Assembly: GCF_030816615.1 (NCBI RefSeq) | Contig: NZ_JAUSYD010000001.1 | Span: forward strand, 1,178,001 to 1,242,000 | Source of the DNA: Streptomyces sp. B1I3 | GTDB taxonomy: Bacteria; Actinomycetota; Actinomycetes; Streptomycetales; Streptomycetaceae | Direction of reading: 5' to 3' | DNA: 64,000 nucleotides | Shown here: piece by piece, positions 17,666-26,250 of the stretch | How positions within the stretch are numbered: the stretch's first letter is position 1 | Layout of the letters: the number at the start of each line of letters is the position of its first letter | The notes under the pieces: model-generated | The model's database searches: none | Told to the model about the DNA's origin: nothing | Seen by the model: only the letters and a program-made list of their open reading frames with translations | Made by a program: the position numbers and the translations under genes

Positions 17666-17688
17666 TTGTCAGTGGCACTTGATACACC
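17666..17688 (+). promoter_or_regulatory. PafBC-type (RecA-independent) DNA-damage promoter, plus strand
   Basis: TTGTCAGTG is followed by exactly eight bases and then TACACC. The left half is a perfect match to the RecA-NDp consensus TTGTCRGTG-N8-TANNNT, and the right half lacks only the final T. The ATG of the first STM4015 gene lies about 42 bases downstream, a natural 5' leader. Together with the opposite copy it makes an inverted repeat GGTTGTCAG spaced by 33 bp. Confidence 0.75.
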
Positions 17689-17729
17689 TTGCGGACATCA
17701 ACCGCCCTCAGTTTCAGGAGCTCAGTGCC

Positions 17730-18686
17730 ATGTCCGGTGTGGAACATCTGCACGAGTTGCTCGGCCTTCCGGTCGTCGATTTCCAGCAGGAGGCCGACGG
17801 GGCCGCCCGCCCGGCGGCCGATGCTGCGGCCTGGCGCATCAGCGTCGATCCGTACGACTCGGAGAGGGACGGCACGTGGGAGGAGCAGTTCACGGCCTTC
17901 CTCGACACCGTCGACCCGTCGCGGGTCAAGGCGCTGATCATCGGTCAGTGGGGAGAGGTGTACGAGGAGGATTCCGCCTGCCCCATCGGTCTCGTCGCTG
18001 CCGCGGCCGGCCGGCTGACCTCTCTCGAGGCGGTCTTCGTCGGGGACCTGGTGATGGAGGAGGCCGAGATCTCGTGGATCGAGCAGTCGGACGTCACGGC
18101 CCTCCTCGCCGCCTACCCGGCCCTGACGTACCTCGGCGTGCGGGGCGGCACGGGCCTGGCGTTCCCTCCGACACGGCACGCGTCCCTGCGGGCCCTCTCC
18201 ATGGAGACCGGCGGTCTGCCCGCCGAGGTGGTGCGCGGGGTCCTGGACAGTGAACTGCCCGCTTTGGAGCGCCTCGACCTGTGGCTGGGCGTCTCCTCCT
18301 ACGGCGGTGACGTGACGCTGCCGGATCTGGGGCCGCTTCTCAACGGCACCCGTTTCCCCCGGCTGCACCACCTCGGTCTGCGCAACAGCGAGCTGCAGAA
18401 CGAGATCGCGGCCGCGATCGGCTCCGCGCCGGTCGTCGCGCGGCTCCGCACACTCGACCTGTCGTTCGGCACCCTCGGCGACGAGGGGGCGGCGGCCCTG
18501 CTCGAGGGCCAGCCACTCACCCACCTCACCGCGCTCGACCTGCGTCATCACTTCCTGACCGAGCCGATGGAACGCCGGATCGCGGAGGCCCTGGAACCCC
18601 ACGGCGTGCGGGTCGACCTGTCCGAGCGGTGCACGCCGTGGGGCGACCGCGGGGTCGAGGGACGCTACACCGCGGTTGGGGAGTGA
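17730..18686 (+). CDS. STM4015 family protein (LRR-like), copy 1
   Basis: This is a 318-residue protein starting at an ATG behind AGGAG. Residues 1-95 are an N-terminal region (MSGVEHLHELLGLPVVDFQQ). From about 100 onward, leucine-rich-repeat-like units recur: LTSLEAVFVGDLVMEEAEIS, then LTYLGVRGGTGLAFPP, LRALSMETGGLPAEVVRGVL and LPALERLDLWLGVSSYGGDV, and a run ending HLTALDLRHHFLTEPM. The family is named after a Salmonella locus and occurs beside STM4011-STM4014 homologues. An LRR fold suggests a protein- or nucleic-acid-binding role. It is the first gene of the cassette and is paralogous to the next gene. Function unknown. Confidence 0.85.
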   Translation: MSGVEHLHELLGLPVVDFQQEADGAARPAADAAAWRISVDPYDSERDGTWEEQFTAFLDTVDPSRVKALIIGQWGEVYEEDSACPIGLVAAAAGRLTSLEAVFVGDLVMEEAEISWIEQSDVTALLAAYPALTYLGVRGGTGLAFPPTRHASLRALSMETGGLPAEVVRGVLDSELPALERLDLWLGVSSYGGDVTLPDLGPLLNGTRFPRLHHLGLRNSELQNEIAAAIGSAPVVARLRTLDLSFGTLGDEGAAALLEGQPLTHLTALDLRHHFLTEPMERRIAEALEPHGVRVDLSERCTPWGDRGVEGRYTAVGE

Positions 18687-18693
18687 GGCGGCC

Positions 18694-19677
18694 ATGACCG
18701 AGATCGAGCACCTCGACGTCGACCACCCGCACGTCTTCCACGGCCTGCCGGTGCTGACCCTGCCGCCCGCCGACGCACCGCCGGCGGCCTCCTTGCCGGC
18801 AGCCGGCGCCGTCGCCTGGCGGCTGGAGTGCCCACCCGACGGCTCCGCGTTCCCGGAGCTCTGGCAGCACTTCGCCGGCTCCGTCGACACGAGTCGGGTC
18901 CGCGCGCTGCTGATCGGCCCGTGGTGGGAGAGCGATTACACGTCCTTCGCCCCCGTGGTGGAGCTCCTCGCCTCCGAGGCCTCCCGCCTCCCGGAGCTGC
19001 GCGCCCTCTTCCTCGCCGATGTCACCGGCGAGGAGTGCGAGGTCTCCTGGCTGCAGATGTGCGACATCACCCCGGTACTCGAAGCCTTCCCCCTGCTGGA
19101 GGAGCTGGTCGTCCGGGGCGGGGGCGCCGCCGCTTCCGGCGAGGATGAACTACGGCTGCGGCCGGTCCGTCATCACGCCCTGAAGTCACTGCGGTTCGAG
19201 TCCGGCGGGCTGCCGGGACATGTCGTCCGCGCGGTGGGCGAGGCCGAGCTGCCCGCTCTGGAGCGCCTGGAGCTGTGGTTCGGCACGCAGTGGTACGGGG
19301 GCGACGCCACCGTCGAGGACATACGGCCCCTGCTGTCGGGCGGCACCTTTCCGCGCCTGCGCCACCTCGGCCTGCAGAACAGCGAGATCCAGGACGAGAT
19401 CGCGGCCGCGCTCGGTTCCGCCCCGGTCGTCGCCCAGCTGGAGGCGCTCGCGCTGTCGATGGGGACGCTCAGTGACGCGGGCGCCAGGGCACTCCTCGAC
19501 GGCCAGCCGCTGACCCACCTCGTCTCACTGGATCTCCACCACCACTACCTCACCGACCCTCTGGTGTCCCGGATCCAGGAGGTGTGCGCCCGGGCGGGCG
19601 TGCATGTCGACCTCGGCGAGGCGGACCACTGGGACCCCGAGGACGACGAGCCCCGCTATGTCGCCGTCAGCGAATAG
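18694..19677 (+). CDS. STM4015 family protein (LRR-like), copy 2
   Basis: This 327-residue protein is clearly paralogous to the preceding gene. Shared blocks include LPALERLELWFGTQWYGGDA, FPRLRHLGLQNSEIQDEIAA and LTHLVSLDLHHHYLTDPLVS, aligned in the same order and spacing. The N-terminal 50 residues are Pro/Ala-rich and diverged. I use the ATG at 18694, 8 bp after the end of copy 1, with GAGG upstream. Two STM4015 copies in tandem suggest a heterodimer or different binding partners. No enzyme motif is present. Confidence 0.85.
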   Translation: MTEIEHLDVDHPHVFHGLPVLTLPPADAPPAASLPAAGAVAWRLECPPDGSAFPELWQHFAGSVDTSRVRALLIGPWWESDYTSFAPVVELLASEASRLPELRALFLADVTGEECEVSWLQMCDITPVLEAFPLLEELVVRGGGAAASGEDELRLRPVRHHALKSLRFESGGLPGHVVRAVGEAELPALERLELWFGTQWYGGDATVEDIRPLLSGGTFPRLRHLGLQNSEIQDEIAAALGSAPVVAQLEALALSMGTLSDAGARALLDGQPLTHLVSLDLHHHYLTDPLVSRIQEVCARAGVHVDLGEADHWDPEDDEPRYVAVSE

Positions 19678-20884
19678 CACGCCGCCGCTCGCGGTCGTCG
19701 GCAATCCCGGCAACCGCAGGGTGGCGCTCTTCCAGGAGGCGGTGCGCGCCGCCGGGCTTCCCCGGGCGCGCACCGTGTCCTGGCGTCAGGTGTTGCGGGG
19801 CGAGGCCGCCTTCCTGCCCGGTGAGAGGGTCCGTATCGACTCGCCCGGCGAGGACGCCGAGGTCGAGCGGCTGTTGCGCGGGGTGGACGACCCGGCCAGG
19901 GTCGAGGGCTCCGCCCTCTGGTACACCCGGTTCACCTCTGCCGTCCGGGATGTGGGCCGGGCGGCCGCTGCGGCCGGGGCGGTCCTGCTGAGCGATCCCC
20001 ACGACATCGCGGTGCTCTTCGACAAACGGCTCTGCCACGGTGTCATGGACGCCGCCGGAGTACCCGTGCCGGACTCGGCCACGTCCGGGCCGGCCACGGC
20101 CCCGGTCCGGGACTGGACGGGCGTGCGCAGGCTGATGGCCGAGCACCGTATGCCGAGGGCTTTCGTCAAGCTCGCCCACGGCTCCTCCGCCTCCGGAGTG
20201 CTGGCCGTGGAAACGGCCGGCCCCGGCCGGGTGCGCGCGACGACATCCGTGGAGCGGGACGAGGCGGGCCGTCTCTTCAACTCACTGCGGGTGCGCACCT
20301 ACCGGACGGAACGCGAGGTGGCGGCGGTCGTCGACGCGCTCGCACCGGACGGCCTGCACGTGGAGCGCTGGCTGCCGAAGGCCTCGGTCCGGGGCGGCCG
20401 GGTGGCCGACCTCCGGGTCGTGGTGATCGCGGGCCGCGCGACCCACGCGGTCGTGCGGACCAGCCGCTCCCCCATGACCAACCTGCACCTCGGCGGCGCC
20501 CGCGGCGATCTGCACGAGGTCCGGGCAGCCGTCGAGGGGGCAGGAGGCAGCTGGCACGAAGCCCTGGCGGTGTGCGAGCGGGCTGCCGCCTGCTTCCCTG
20601 ACACCCTGTGCGTGGGTGTCGATCTGCTGCCCGCCACCGGTTGGCGGCGCTTCGCCGTCGGCGAGGTCAACGCGTTCGGAGACCTCCTGCCGCGCCTGAC
20701 CGGCCTGCCGGGCAGTGGCGCCGAGGGCATGGACACCTACCGGGCGCAGGTGGCCGCGGTGCCGGCGAAACGGAGCCCCGCCGGGGAACGGCCTGCCGGG
20801 AGACGACCTGCCGAAGAACGACGAGCGAACGACCCAGCGAAGAACTACCGAGCGAGGAACGACCGTGACACCCCAGCCGCCTGA
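19658..20884 (+). CDS. STM4014 family protein, ATP-grasp-type ligase
   Basis: This is a 408-residue protein overlapping the previous gene by 20 bp. An N-terminal domain (about 1-115) starts PPLAVVGNPGNRRVALFQEA. The ATP-grasp part follows: FVKLAHGSSASGVLAVE holds the first ATP-binding lysine, RVADLRVVVIAGRATHAVVR with RTSRSPMTNLHLGGARGD forms the central sheet, and FAVGEVNAFGDLLPRL at about 355-370 has the Glu/Asn pair that binds metal. ATP-grasp enzymes join a carboxylate to an amine or similar nucleophile through an acyl-phosphate, often in peptide-like products. The last 45 residues are a charged low-complexity tail. The substrate is unknown. Confidence 0.85.
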   Translation: MSPSANSTPPLAVVGNPGNRRVALFQEAVRAAGLPRARTVSWRQVLRGEAAFLPGERVRIDSPGEDAEVERLLRGVDDPARVEGSALWYTRFTSAVRDVGRAAAAAGAVLLSDPHDIAVLFDKRLCHGVMDAAGVPVPDSATSGPATAPVRDWTGVRRLMAEHRMPRAFVKLAHGSSASGVLAVETAGPGRVRATTSVERDEAGRLFNSLRVRTYRTEREVAAVVDALAPDGLHVERWLPKASVRGGRVADLRVVVIAGRATHAVVRTSRSPMTNLHLGGARGDLHEVRAAVEGAGGSWHEALAVCERAAACFPDTLCVGVDLLPATGWRRFAVGEVNAFGDLLPRLTGLPGSGAEGMDTYRAQVAAVPAKRSPAGERPAGRRPAEERRANDPAKNYRARNDRDTPAA

Positions 20885-21734
20885 CTCCGCCTGCGGTGTC
20901 ACCGATGCCCGTGACCCCGATATGAACGCCGTCGTGGGGAGCCACGACCTGCTGATGGTCACCCTCGACACCCTGCGGTACGACGTGGCCGAGGAGTTGG
21001 CCGCCGCCGGGCGCATACCCCGTCTCGCCCGTCACCTGCCCGGGGGCGTCTGGGAGAAGAGGCATGCACCGGGCAGCTTCACCTACGCCTCCCACCAGGC
21101 GATGTTCGCCGGTTTCCTGCCCACGCCCGCCACCCCCGGACCGCACCCCCGGCTCTTCGCGGCGCGCTTCGCGGGAAGTGAGTCCACGGCGGACGGCACG
21201 TTCGTCCACGACGCGCCCGATCTGCTCGCCGGACTCGCGGACGCCGGTTACCGCACGGTGTGCATCGGCGGCGTCGGCTTCTTCGACCGGCGCCCGCCGC
21301 TCGGCTCGGTGCTGCCCGGCATGTTCCAGGAAAGCCACTGGGAGCCCGGATTCGGCGTCGCCTCCCCCGCCTCCTTCGAGAACCAGGTGTCGCGCGCCGA
21401 GCAGATCGTCGCGGAACTTCCGCGGGAACAGCGACTGTTCCTCTTCGTCAACGTCTCGGCCCTGCACCAGCCCAACTGGTTCCACCTGCCCGGCGCCACC
21501 GCCGAGCACGGCGATTCCCGGGCCACCCACGCCGCGGCACTGGAGTACGTCGACCGGCACATCGACCGCCTCTTCGCCGCCGCGAGCAGCCGCCGCAGGT
21601 GCTTCGCCATCGTCTGCTCCGACCACGGCACGGCGTACGGCGAGGACGGATACACCGGTCACCGGATCGGTCACGAAGCCGTGTGGACCGTGCCCTACGC
21701 CCACTTCATCCTCGACCCGGGGGCAAGCCGATGA
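20865..21734 (+). CDS. STM4013/SEN3800 family hydrolase (alkaline phosphatase/sulfatase fold)
   Basis: This 289-residue protein starts at GTG 20865 behind GAGGAA, overlapping the end of the ATP-grasp gene. It shows the metal-site pattern of the alkaline-phosphatase superfamily: MVTLDTLRYDVAEEL (first metal Asp), SFTYASHQAMFAGFLP (nucleophile Thr/Ser position), then CSDHGTAYGEDGYTGHRIGH carrying the DH and later His ligands. Members hydrolyse or transfer phosphate, sulfate or phosphonate esters. No signal peptide is visible, so it acts in the cytoplasm, unlike most sulfatases. It is part of the STM4011-4015 cassette. Confidence 0.87.
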   Translation: MTPQPPDSACGVTDARDPDMNAVVGSHDLLMVTLDTLRYDVAEELAAAGRIPRLARHLPGGVWEKRHAPGSFTYASHQAMFAGFLPTPATPGPHPRLFAARFAGSESTADGTFVHDAPDLLAGLADAGYRTVCIGGVGFFDRRPPLGSVLPGMFQESHWEPGFGVASPASFENQVSRAEQIVAELPREQRLFLFVNVSALHQPNWFHLPGATAEHGDSRATHAAALEYVDRHIDRLFAAASSRRRCFAIVCSDHGTAYGEDGYTGHRIGHEAVWTVPYAHFILDPGASR

Positions 21735-23182
21735 CCGGCGTGACCAGTACGACAACAGCCACGACCGGAACAGACCCGGCAACCACCACAGCGGGCACCA
21801 CCGGCACCACGGCGGCCACCACCGGCACCAGGCCCTATCAGAGCTACGTCTACGCCTACCCGCACAAGACCGCCTACCGCCCGCTCGGCGACCACCCGGC
21901 AGGACGGCCTCTGCTGAGCCGGCTGTGGGCCGGCGAACGGAAGGACGCCCTCTCCCTCTATCTCCACATACCGTTCTGCGAGGTCCGCTGCGGCTTCTGC
22001 AACCTCTTCACCCGGATCGGCGCCCCCGACGAGCTGACCACGCGTTATCTCGACGCACTGGACCGGCAAGCCACCGCCGTCCGCGACGCTCTCGGCGACG
22101 ACGAGCCGGTGCGGTTCGCCGCGGCCGCCTTCGGCGGCGGAACCCCCACCTTCCTCACCGCCGGCGAGCTGGAACGCCTCTGCGACATCGCGGAGAAGCG
22201 GATGGGTGCCGACCTGCGGTCCGTGCCCCTGTCCGTCGAGACCTCGCCCTCCACCGCGACGGCCGACCGGCTGACGGTTCTGGCCGATCGCGGCACCACC
22301 CGGATCAGCATCGGGGTCCAGAGCTTCGTCGACGACGAGGCCCGAGCGGCGGTCCGCCCACAGCACCGCTCCGAGGTGGAGGCGGCCCTGGGCCGGATCC
22401 GCGACGCCCGCATCCCGGTGCTCAACATCGACCTGATCTACGGCATCGACGGGCAGACGGAGGAGAGCTGGCACACCTCTCTGGAGGCGGCACTCGCCTG
22501 GCGCCCAGAGGAGCTGTACCTCTACCCCCTGTACGTACGCCCGCTGACCGGTCTCGGGCGGCTCGGCGACGCGGCAAGGACGACAGGCGCACCGGACAGT
22601 GCGGACTCCGCCTGGGACGGGCAGCGGCTGCGGCTCTACCGCGCGGGCCGCGACCATCTGCTGGCCCGGGGCTACGAGCAGGTCTCGATGCGCATGTTCC
22701 GCCGCGTGGACGCCCCGCCCGCGGGCCCCGGCGACCACGCGTGCCAGACCGACGGCATGATCGGGCTGGGCTGCGGTGCCCGTTCGTACACCTCCTCGCT
22801 CCACTACTCCTTCGACTACGCCGTGGAGATGCGGGAGATCCGGGGCATCATCGACGGCTTCACCGCGACGCAGGACTTCTCCCGCGCGGAGGTCGGCAGG
22901 TACGTCGACGAGGACGAGGCGCGCAGACGCCATCTCCTCCAGTCACTCCTCCAGGCCGACGGCCTGGCGCCCGCCGAGTACCGCGCGAGGTTCGGTACGG
23001 ACCCCGGCAGCGACTTCCCCGCGGAACTCGCCCTGTTCGCCGGGCGTGGCTGGCTGGACGACTCCGCGGGCCCCGGCCTGCTGCGGCTCTCGCCCGAGGG
23101 CCTGGCCCATTCCGACGCGCTGGGCCCGGAGTTGTTCTCCCCCGCCGTACGGGCCGCCATGGCCGCGTACGAACGAAAGTGA
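21731..23182 (+). CDS. STM4012 family radical SAM protein (HemN-like)
   Basis: This is a 483-residue protein whose ATG overlaps the STM4013 stop as ATGA. Residues 1-36 are a Thr/Ala/Gly-rich low-complexity extension. The radical-SAM cluster site is IPFCEVRCGFCNLF (CxxxCxxC) near residue 82. GGGTPTFLT and SVETSPST are HemN-like SAM-site motifs, and INIDLIYGIDGQTEESWHTS-type sequence (here LNIDLIYGIDGQTEESW) continues the barrel. The C-terminal HemN-type domain spans about 330-480. Despite the similarity it lacks context for haem synthesis. It probably modifies the product of this cassette by radical chemistry (methyl or adenosyl transfer, or C-C bond formation). Substrate unknown. Confidence 0.88.
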   Translation: MTGVTSTTTATTGTDPATTTAGTTGTTAATTGTRPYQSYVYAYPHKTAYRPLGDHPAGRPLLSRLWAGERKDALSLYLHIPFCEVRCGFCNLFTRIGAPDELTTRYLDALDRQATAVRDALGDDEPVRFAAAAFGGGTPTFLTAGELERLCDIAEKRMGADLRSVPLSVETSPSTATADRLTVLADRGTTRISIGVQSFVDDEARAAVRPQHRSEVEAALGRIRDARIPVLNIDLIYGIDGQTEESWHTSLEAALAWRPEELYLYPLYVRPLTGLGRLGDAARTTGAPDSADSAWDGQRLRLYRAGRDHLLARGYEQVSMRMFRRVDAPPAGPGDHACQTDGMIGLGCGARSYTSSLHYSFDYAVEMREIRGIIDGFTATQDFSRAEVGRYVDEDEARRRHLLQSLLQADGLAPAEYRARFGTDPGSDFPAELALFAGRGWLDDSAGPGLLRLSPEGLAHSDALGPELFSPAVRAAMAAYERK

Positions 23183-23269
23183 ACGGCCCGGTGAGCGTGC
23201 ACCGATGAGGGGACACGAGCCGATGACACGAGCCGATGGGCGGACACCGATGAGCGGGGACGGACGACC

Positions 23270-24230
23270 GTGGACCTGACGATCCTCTACCGGGGCCCGC
23301 TGGCCTCGTGCGACTACGACTGCCCTTACTGCCCGTTCGCCAAACGGCGCGACAGCACGGAGCAGCTCCGCGCCGATCGCGCGGCTCTCGAGCGGTTCAC
23401 GGCGTGGGCCGCCACACAGACCGGTGACCGGTTGTCGGTGCTGTTCACCCCGTGGGGCGAGGGGCTGGTCCGCTCCTGGTACCGCAGGGCGATCGTCGAG
23501 CTGTCGCACCTCCCGCACGTGGGCCGGATCGCCATCCAGACCAACCTCGGCGGCCGCACGAACTGGCTGGCCGACGCCGACCGGGACAAGGTCGCCCTCT
23601 GGTGTACGTACCACCCGGGCCAGACCCCGTACGAACGGTTCCTCGGCGCGTGCAGGGAGCTGACGGATCTCGGGGTGCGTCACAGCGTCGGCGTCGTCGG
23701 CCTCGACGGCCATCTGGACGAGGCCCGGCGGCTGCGCGCGGCGCTGCCCTCCGAGGTCTACCTCTGGGTCAACGCCGCGGAGGGCCACACCTACACGGAC
23801 GAGGAGGCGGGCCGCTGGACGGCCCTCGACCCGCTGTTCCCCTACAGCAGGTTTCCGCACGCATCGGCCGGACTGCCCTGCCGGACGGGCGAGTCGGTCG
23901 TCTCCGTGGACGGCGACGGCACGGTGCGCCGCTGCCACTTCGTCCGTGCCGAACTGGGCAACCTTTACGACGGCAGCTACCGTCGCGCCCTCGGCCCGCG
24001 GGGGCTGCCCGCTCGAGGTGTGCGACTGCCACATCGGCTATGTCCACCTGGAGACGCTGCCGTTGTACGACGTCTTCGCGGGCGGCGTGCTGGAGCGGAT
24101 ACCGGCCGGGCTGTCACGGGCACCCGTCCGTCCGTCCCGGACACCGGCCGGTCCGACGCGGACAGCCGTTCCGGACGGGCTCGTCCCGCCGGTCCCGCCC
24201 CGGCACGTCCTCCCCGTCATCACTCCGTAG
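23270..24230 (+). pseudogene. STM4011 family radical SAM protein, single-base frameshift
   Basis: The GTG start at 23270 opens MDLTILYRGPLASCDYDCPYCPF, with the radical-SAM site CDYDCPYC. The frame is normal through VSVDGDGTVRRCHFVRAELG. It then shifts at the five-G run 24000-24004. Deleting one G restores PRGCPLEVCDCHIGYVHLET and gives a 319-residue protein ending at 24230. The restored C-terminus adds four cysteines that, with C at HPCR-like and RRCHF positions upstream, look like a SPASM-type auxiliary Fe-S site. As given, the protein loses these. It is the last gene of the cassette. A sequencing indel is more likely than a true break because all flanking sequence is intact. Confidence 0.85.
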
Positions 24231-24273
24231 GCAGGCCTCACCCGGCGCGGAACGCTCGAAGCGCCCAGGACAC

Positions 24274-25101
24274 TCAGAGCGGCAGCAGGTCGGGGCGCTT
24301 GGCCTCGACGTGGTCCCCGGACGACTCGCCGCGAAGGCGCCGTCCGATCCACGGGACGAGGTACTCACGCGCCCAGTGGATGTCGTCACGACGCACCTCG
24401 AACGTCCCGCGCTGCGCCTGTGGCGGCCACACCTGGTCCGGATCGGCCGGCACTTCGATACCCAGGACCTGGGCGGCACGCAGCGCGACCCGGGTGTGCC
24501 CCTCGGCCGAGAGGTGCAACCGGTCGTCGTCCCAGGCGCGCCTGTCCTGGACGGACCGCAGCGACCACAGGTCGAGGACCGGGCAGTCGTAGCGGTCGGC
24601 GATGGACCGGACGTGGGCGGTGTACGTGGCGATCTTGCCGCGCAGGTGGCGGAGCACCGGGATACCGCGTGTGTCGAAACCGGTGGTGACCATGACCGTG
24701 CCGACCACCTGCGTCAGGTCCGCGACCGCGCGCTCGAAGCGTTCGGCCACGTCGTCGGGGTCGGAGCCCGGCCGGAGGATGTCGTTGCCACCCGCGCAGA
24801 AGCTGACCAGGTCGGGGGCCAGCTCCTTGGCGCGGGGCACCTGTTCCTCGACTATCTGGTCGAGGAGGCGTCCGCGTACGGCGAGATTGGCGTACCGGAA
24901 GTGCCCGTGCGGGTCGTCCACCGGCTCGGCCGCTGCATCAGGAATTGGGAGCTGGTCCGCGAGGAGGACCGCGAGCCGGTCCGCCCAGCCGACCAGTCTC
25001 CCGTCGGGGCCGGGGTCTCCGACGCCCTCGGTGAAGCTGTCACCAATCGCTGCGTACGACCCGATGATGCCTCGTAGTTTGTTTCTCGAATCGTCTGCCA
25101 C
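24274..25101 (-). CDS. SGNH/GDSL-type hydrolase
   Basis: This 275-residue protein has the four SGNH blocks: SYAAIGDSFTEGVGD (Ser nucleophile), ANLAVRGRLLDQI (Gly), VSFCAGGNDIL (Asn) and DRLHLSAEGHTRVA (Asp and His). No signal peptide is visible, so this esterase or acyl-hydrolase is predicted to be cytoplasmic, as for a common Streptomyces group. It converges on the STM4011 gene and may simply be an unrelated neighbour. The ATG at 25101 follows an ACAAGGGCA-type weak ribosome site on the minus strand. Confidence 0.9.
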   Translation of the reverse strand: MADDSRNKLRGIIGSYAAIGDSFTEGVGDPGPDGRLVGWADRLAVLLADQLPIPDAAAEPVDDPHGHFRYANLAVRGRLLDQIVEEQVPRAKELAPDLVSFCAGGNDILRPGSDPDDVAERFERAVADLTQVVGTVMVTTGFDTRGIPVLRHLRGKIATYTAHVRSIADRYDCPVLDLWSLRSVQDRRAWDDDRLHLSAEGHTRVALRAAQVLGIEVPADPDQVWPPQAQRGTFEVRRDDIHWAREYLVPWIGRRLRGESSGDHVEAKRPDLLPL

Positions 25102-25205
25102 AAGGGCACATCCTGCACCTTCGAATGTGACCTACGCGACCGTAATACGGGGTTGACGGGTGGTGAGATAAACCACCCGGTCAGGTTTTGGTAAAGCCGG
25201 AATAA

Positions 25206-25243
25206 GGAGAGGGGCGGTGCACCGCCGCGCACCGCCCCTCTCC
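25206..25243 (-). terminator. Hairpin terminator after the M23 peptidase gene
   Basis: A 15-bp perfect stem (25206-25220 with 25229-25243) closes on an 8-base loop ACCGCCGC. It lies about 50 bp beyond the peptidase stop on the minus strand and upstream of the SGNH gene, so it isolates the two. Confidence 0.75.
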
Positions 25244-25291
25244 CGGGCACTCTGCTGAAGCCGAACCGGACCGCCCTGTCCCGCGGCTGCG

Positions 25292-26233
25292 TCAGACGGA
25301 GACGCCGTGCGAGCGCAGGTAGGCGATCGGGTCGACGTCCGAGCCGTAGCTCGGGCCGGTGCGGACCTCGAAGTGGAGGTGCGGGCCAGTGGAGTTGCCG
25401 GTGGAGCCGGACAGGCCGATCTCCTGGCCGCCGGTGACGGTCTGGCCGGCCGAGACCTCGAGCGAGGACAGGTGGGCGTACTGGGAGTACATGCCGTCGC
25501 TGTGCTGGATGACGATCTCGTTGCCGTACGCGCCGCTCCATCCGGCGGAGACGACGGTGCCCGGGCCGATGGACCGGACGCTCGTACCGGAGGCCGCCTG
25601 GAAGTCGGAGCCGGTGTGGTAGCCGCTGGACCAGCTGGAACCGGCGGCGCGGTACTGGGTGGTGACGTTGGCGTCGGCCACCGGGGTGGTGTAGCCGGAG
25701 CTGTTGCTCTCGGACGTACCGGCGGACGCGGCGGTGTCGGTCACCTCGGTGGTCTTCTCGGCCGGAGCTGCGGCCTTGGGGGCGGCGGCCTTCGGGGCGG
25801 CGGCCTCGGCCTTCGAGGGGGTGGCCTTCGAGGGCGCGGCCTTCGTGGCGGGGGCGGACGCCTTGGCGCCGAGGGTCAGCTTCATACCCGGGAAGATCAG
25901 GCTCGGGTTGTCACCGACGACCTCGCGGTTGTCCTTGTACAGCTTCTGCCAGCCGCCCTTGACCTTCTGGTCTGCGGCGATCTTCGACAGGTAGTCGCCG
26001 GAGACCACGGAGTAGGTCGTGGGGGCGCTCTGCTTCTTCGCCACCGACGCGGCCGGTGCGGCCTGCGTCGCGGCGGCGGCCGGCTTGGCGGCCGGGGCGG
26101 CCTGCTCCGCCGCGTGGGCGCCGGTGGCGCCGATCAGCGGAAGGGCGAGGACGGCGCCGCCGGTCCCCGCGGCGAGAACGCCACGGGAGATCGGTCCGGT
26201 CTTCGTACGGCGGTGCTTACCCTTTGCGGGCAT
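25292..26233 (-). CDS. Secreted LysM and M23 peptidoglycan endopeptidase
   Basis: This is a 313-residue protein. A signal peptide occupies about residues 1-41 (RRTKTGPISRGVLAAGTGGA, then a hydrophobic stretch ending in AHAAE). A LysM domain follows at about 72-125 (TYSVVSGDYLSKIAADQKVK to FPGMKLTLG), then an Ala/Lys/Pro linker of about 60 residues. The M23 domain at about 205-310 has GYHTGSDFQAASGTSVRSIG (first His and Asp) and GNSTGPHLHFEVR (HxH zinc motif). It would cleave peptide crosslinks in peptidoglycan during growth or sporulation. It is controlled by the c-di-AMP riboswitch upstream. Confidence 0.94.
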   Translation of the reverse strand: MPAKGKHRRTKTGPISRGVLAAGTGGAVLALPLIGATGAHAAEQAAPAAKPAAAATQAAPAASVAKKQSAPTTYSVVSGDYLSKIAADQKVKGGWQKLYKDNREVVGDNPSLIFPGMKLTLGAKASAPATKAAPSKATPSKAEAAAPKAAAPKAAAPAEKTTEVTDTAASAGTSESNSSGYTTPVADANVTTQYRAAGSSWSSGYHTGSDFQAASGTSVRSIGPGTVVSAGWSGAYGNEIVIQHSDGMYSQYAHLSSLEVSAGQTVTGGQEIGLSGSTGNSTGPHLHFEVRTGPSYGSDVDPIAYLRSHGVSV

Positions 26234-26250
26234 GGTGCGTTCCTCTCCGG

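Noticed and set aside
24005..24592. Reading the STM4011 gene through to 24592 in its uncorrected frame
   Set aside because: Sequence after 24004 in that frame is Arg/Pro-rich nonsense, whereas the shifted frame restores a cysteine-rich family end.
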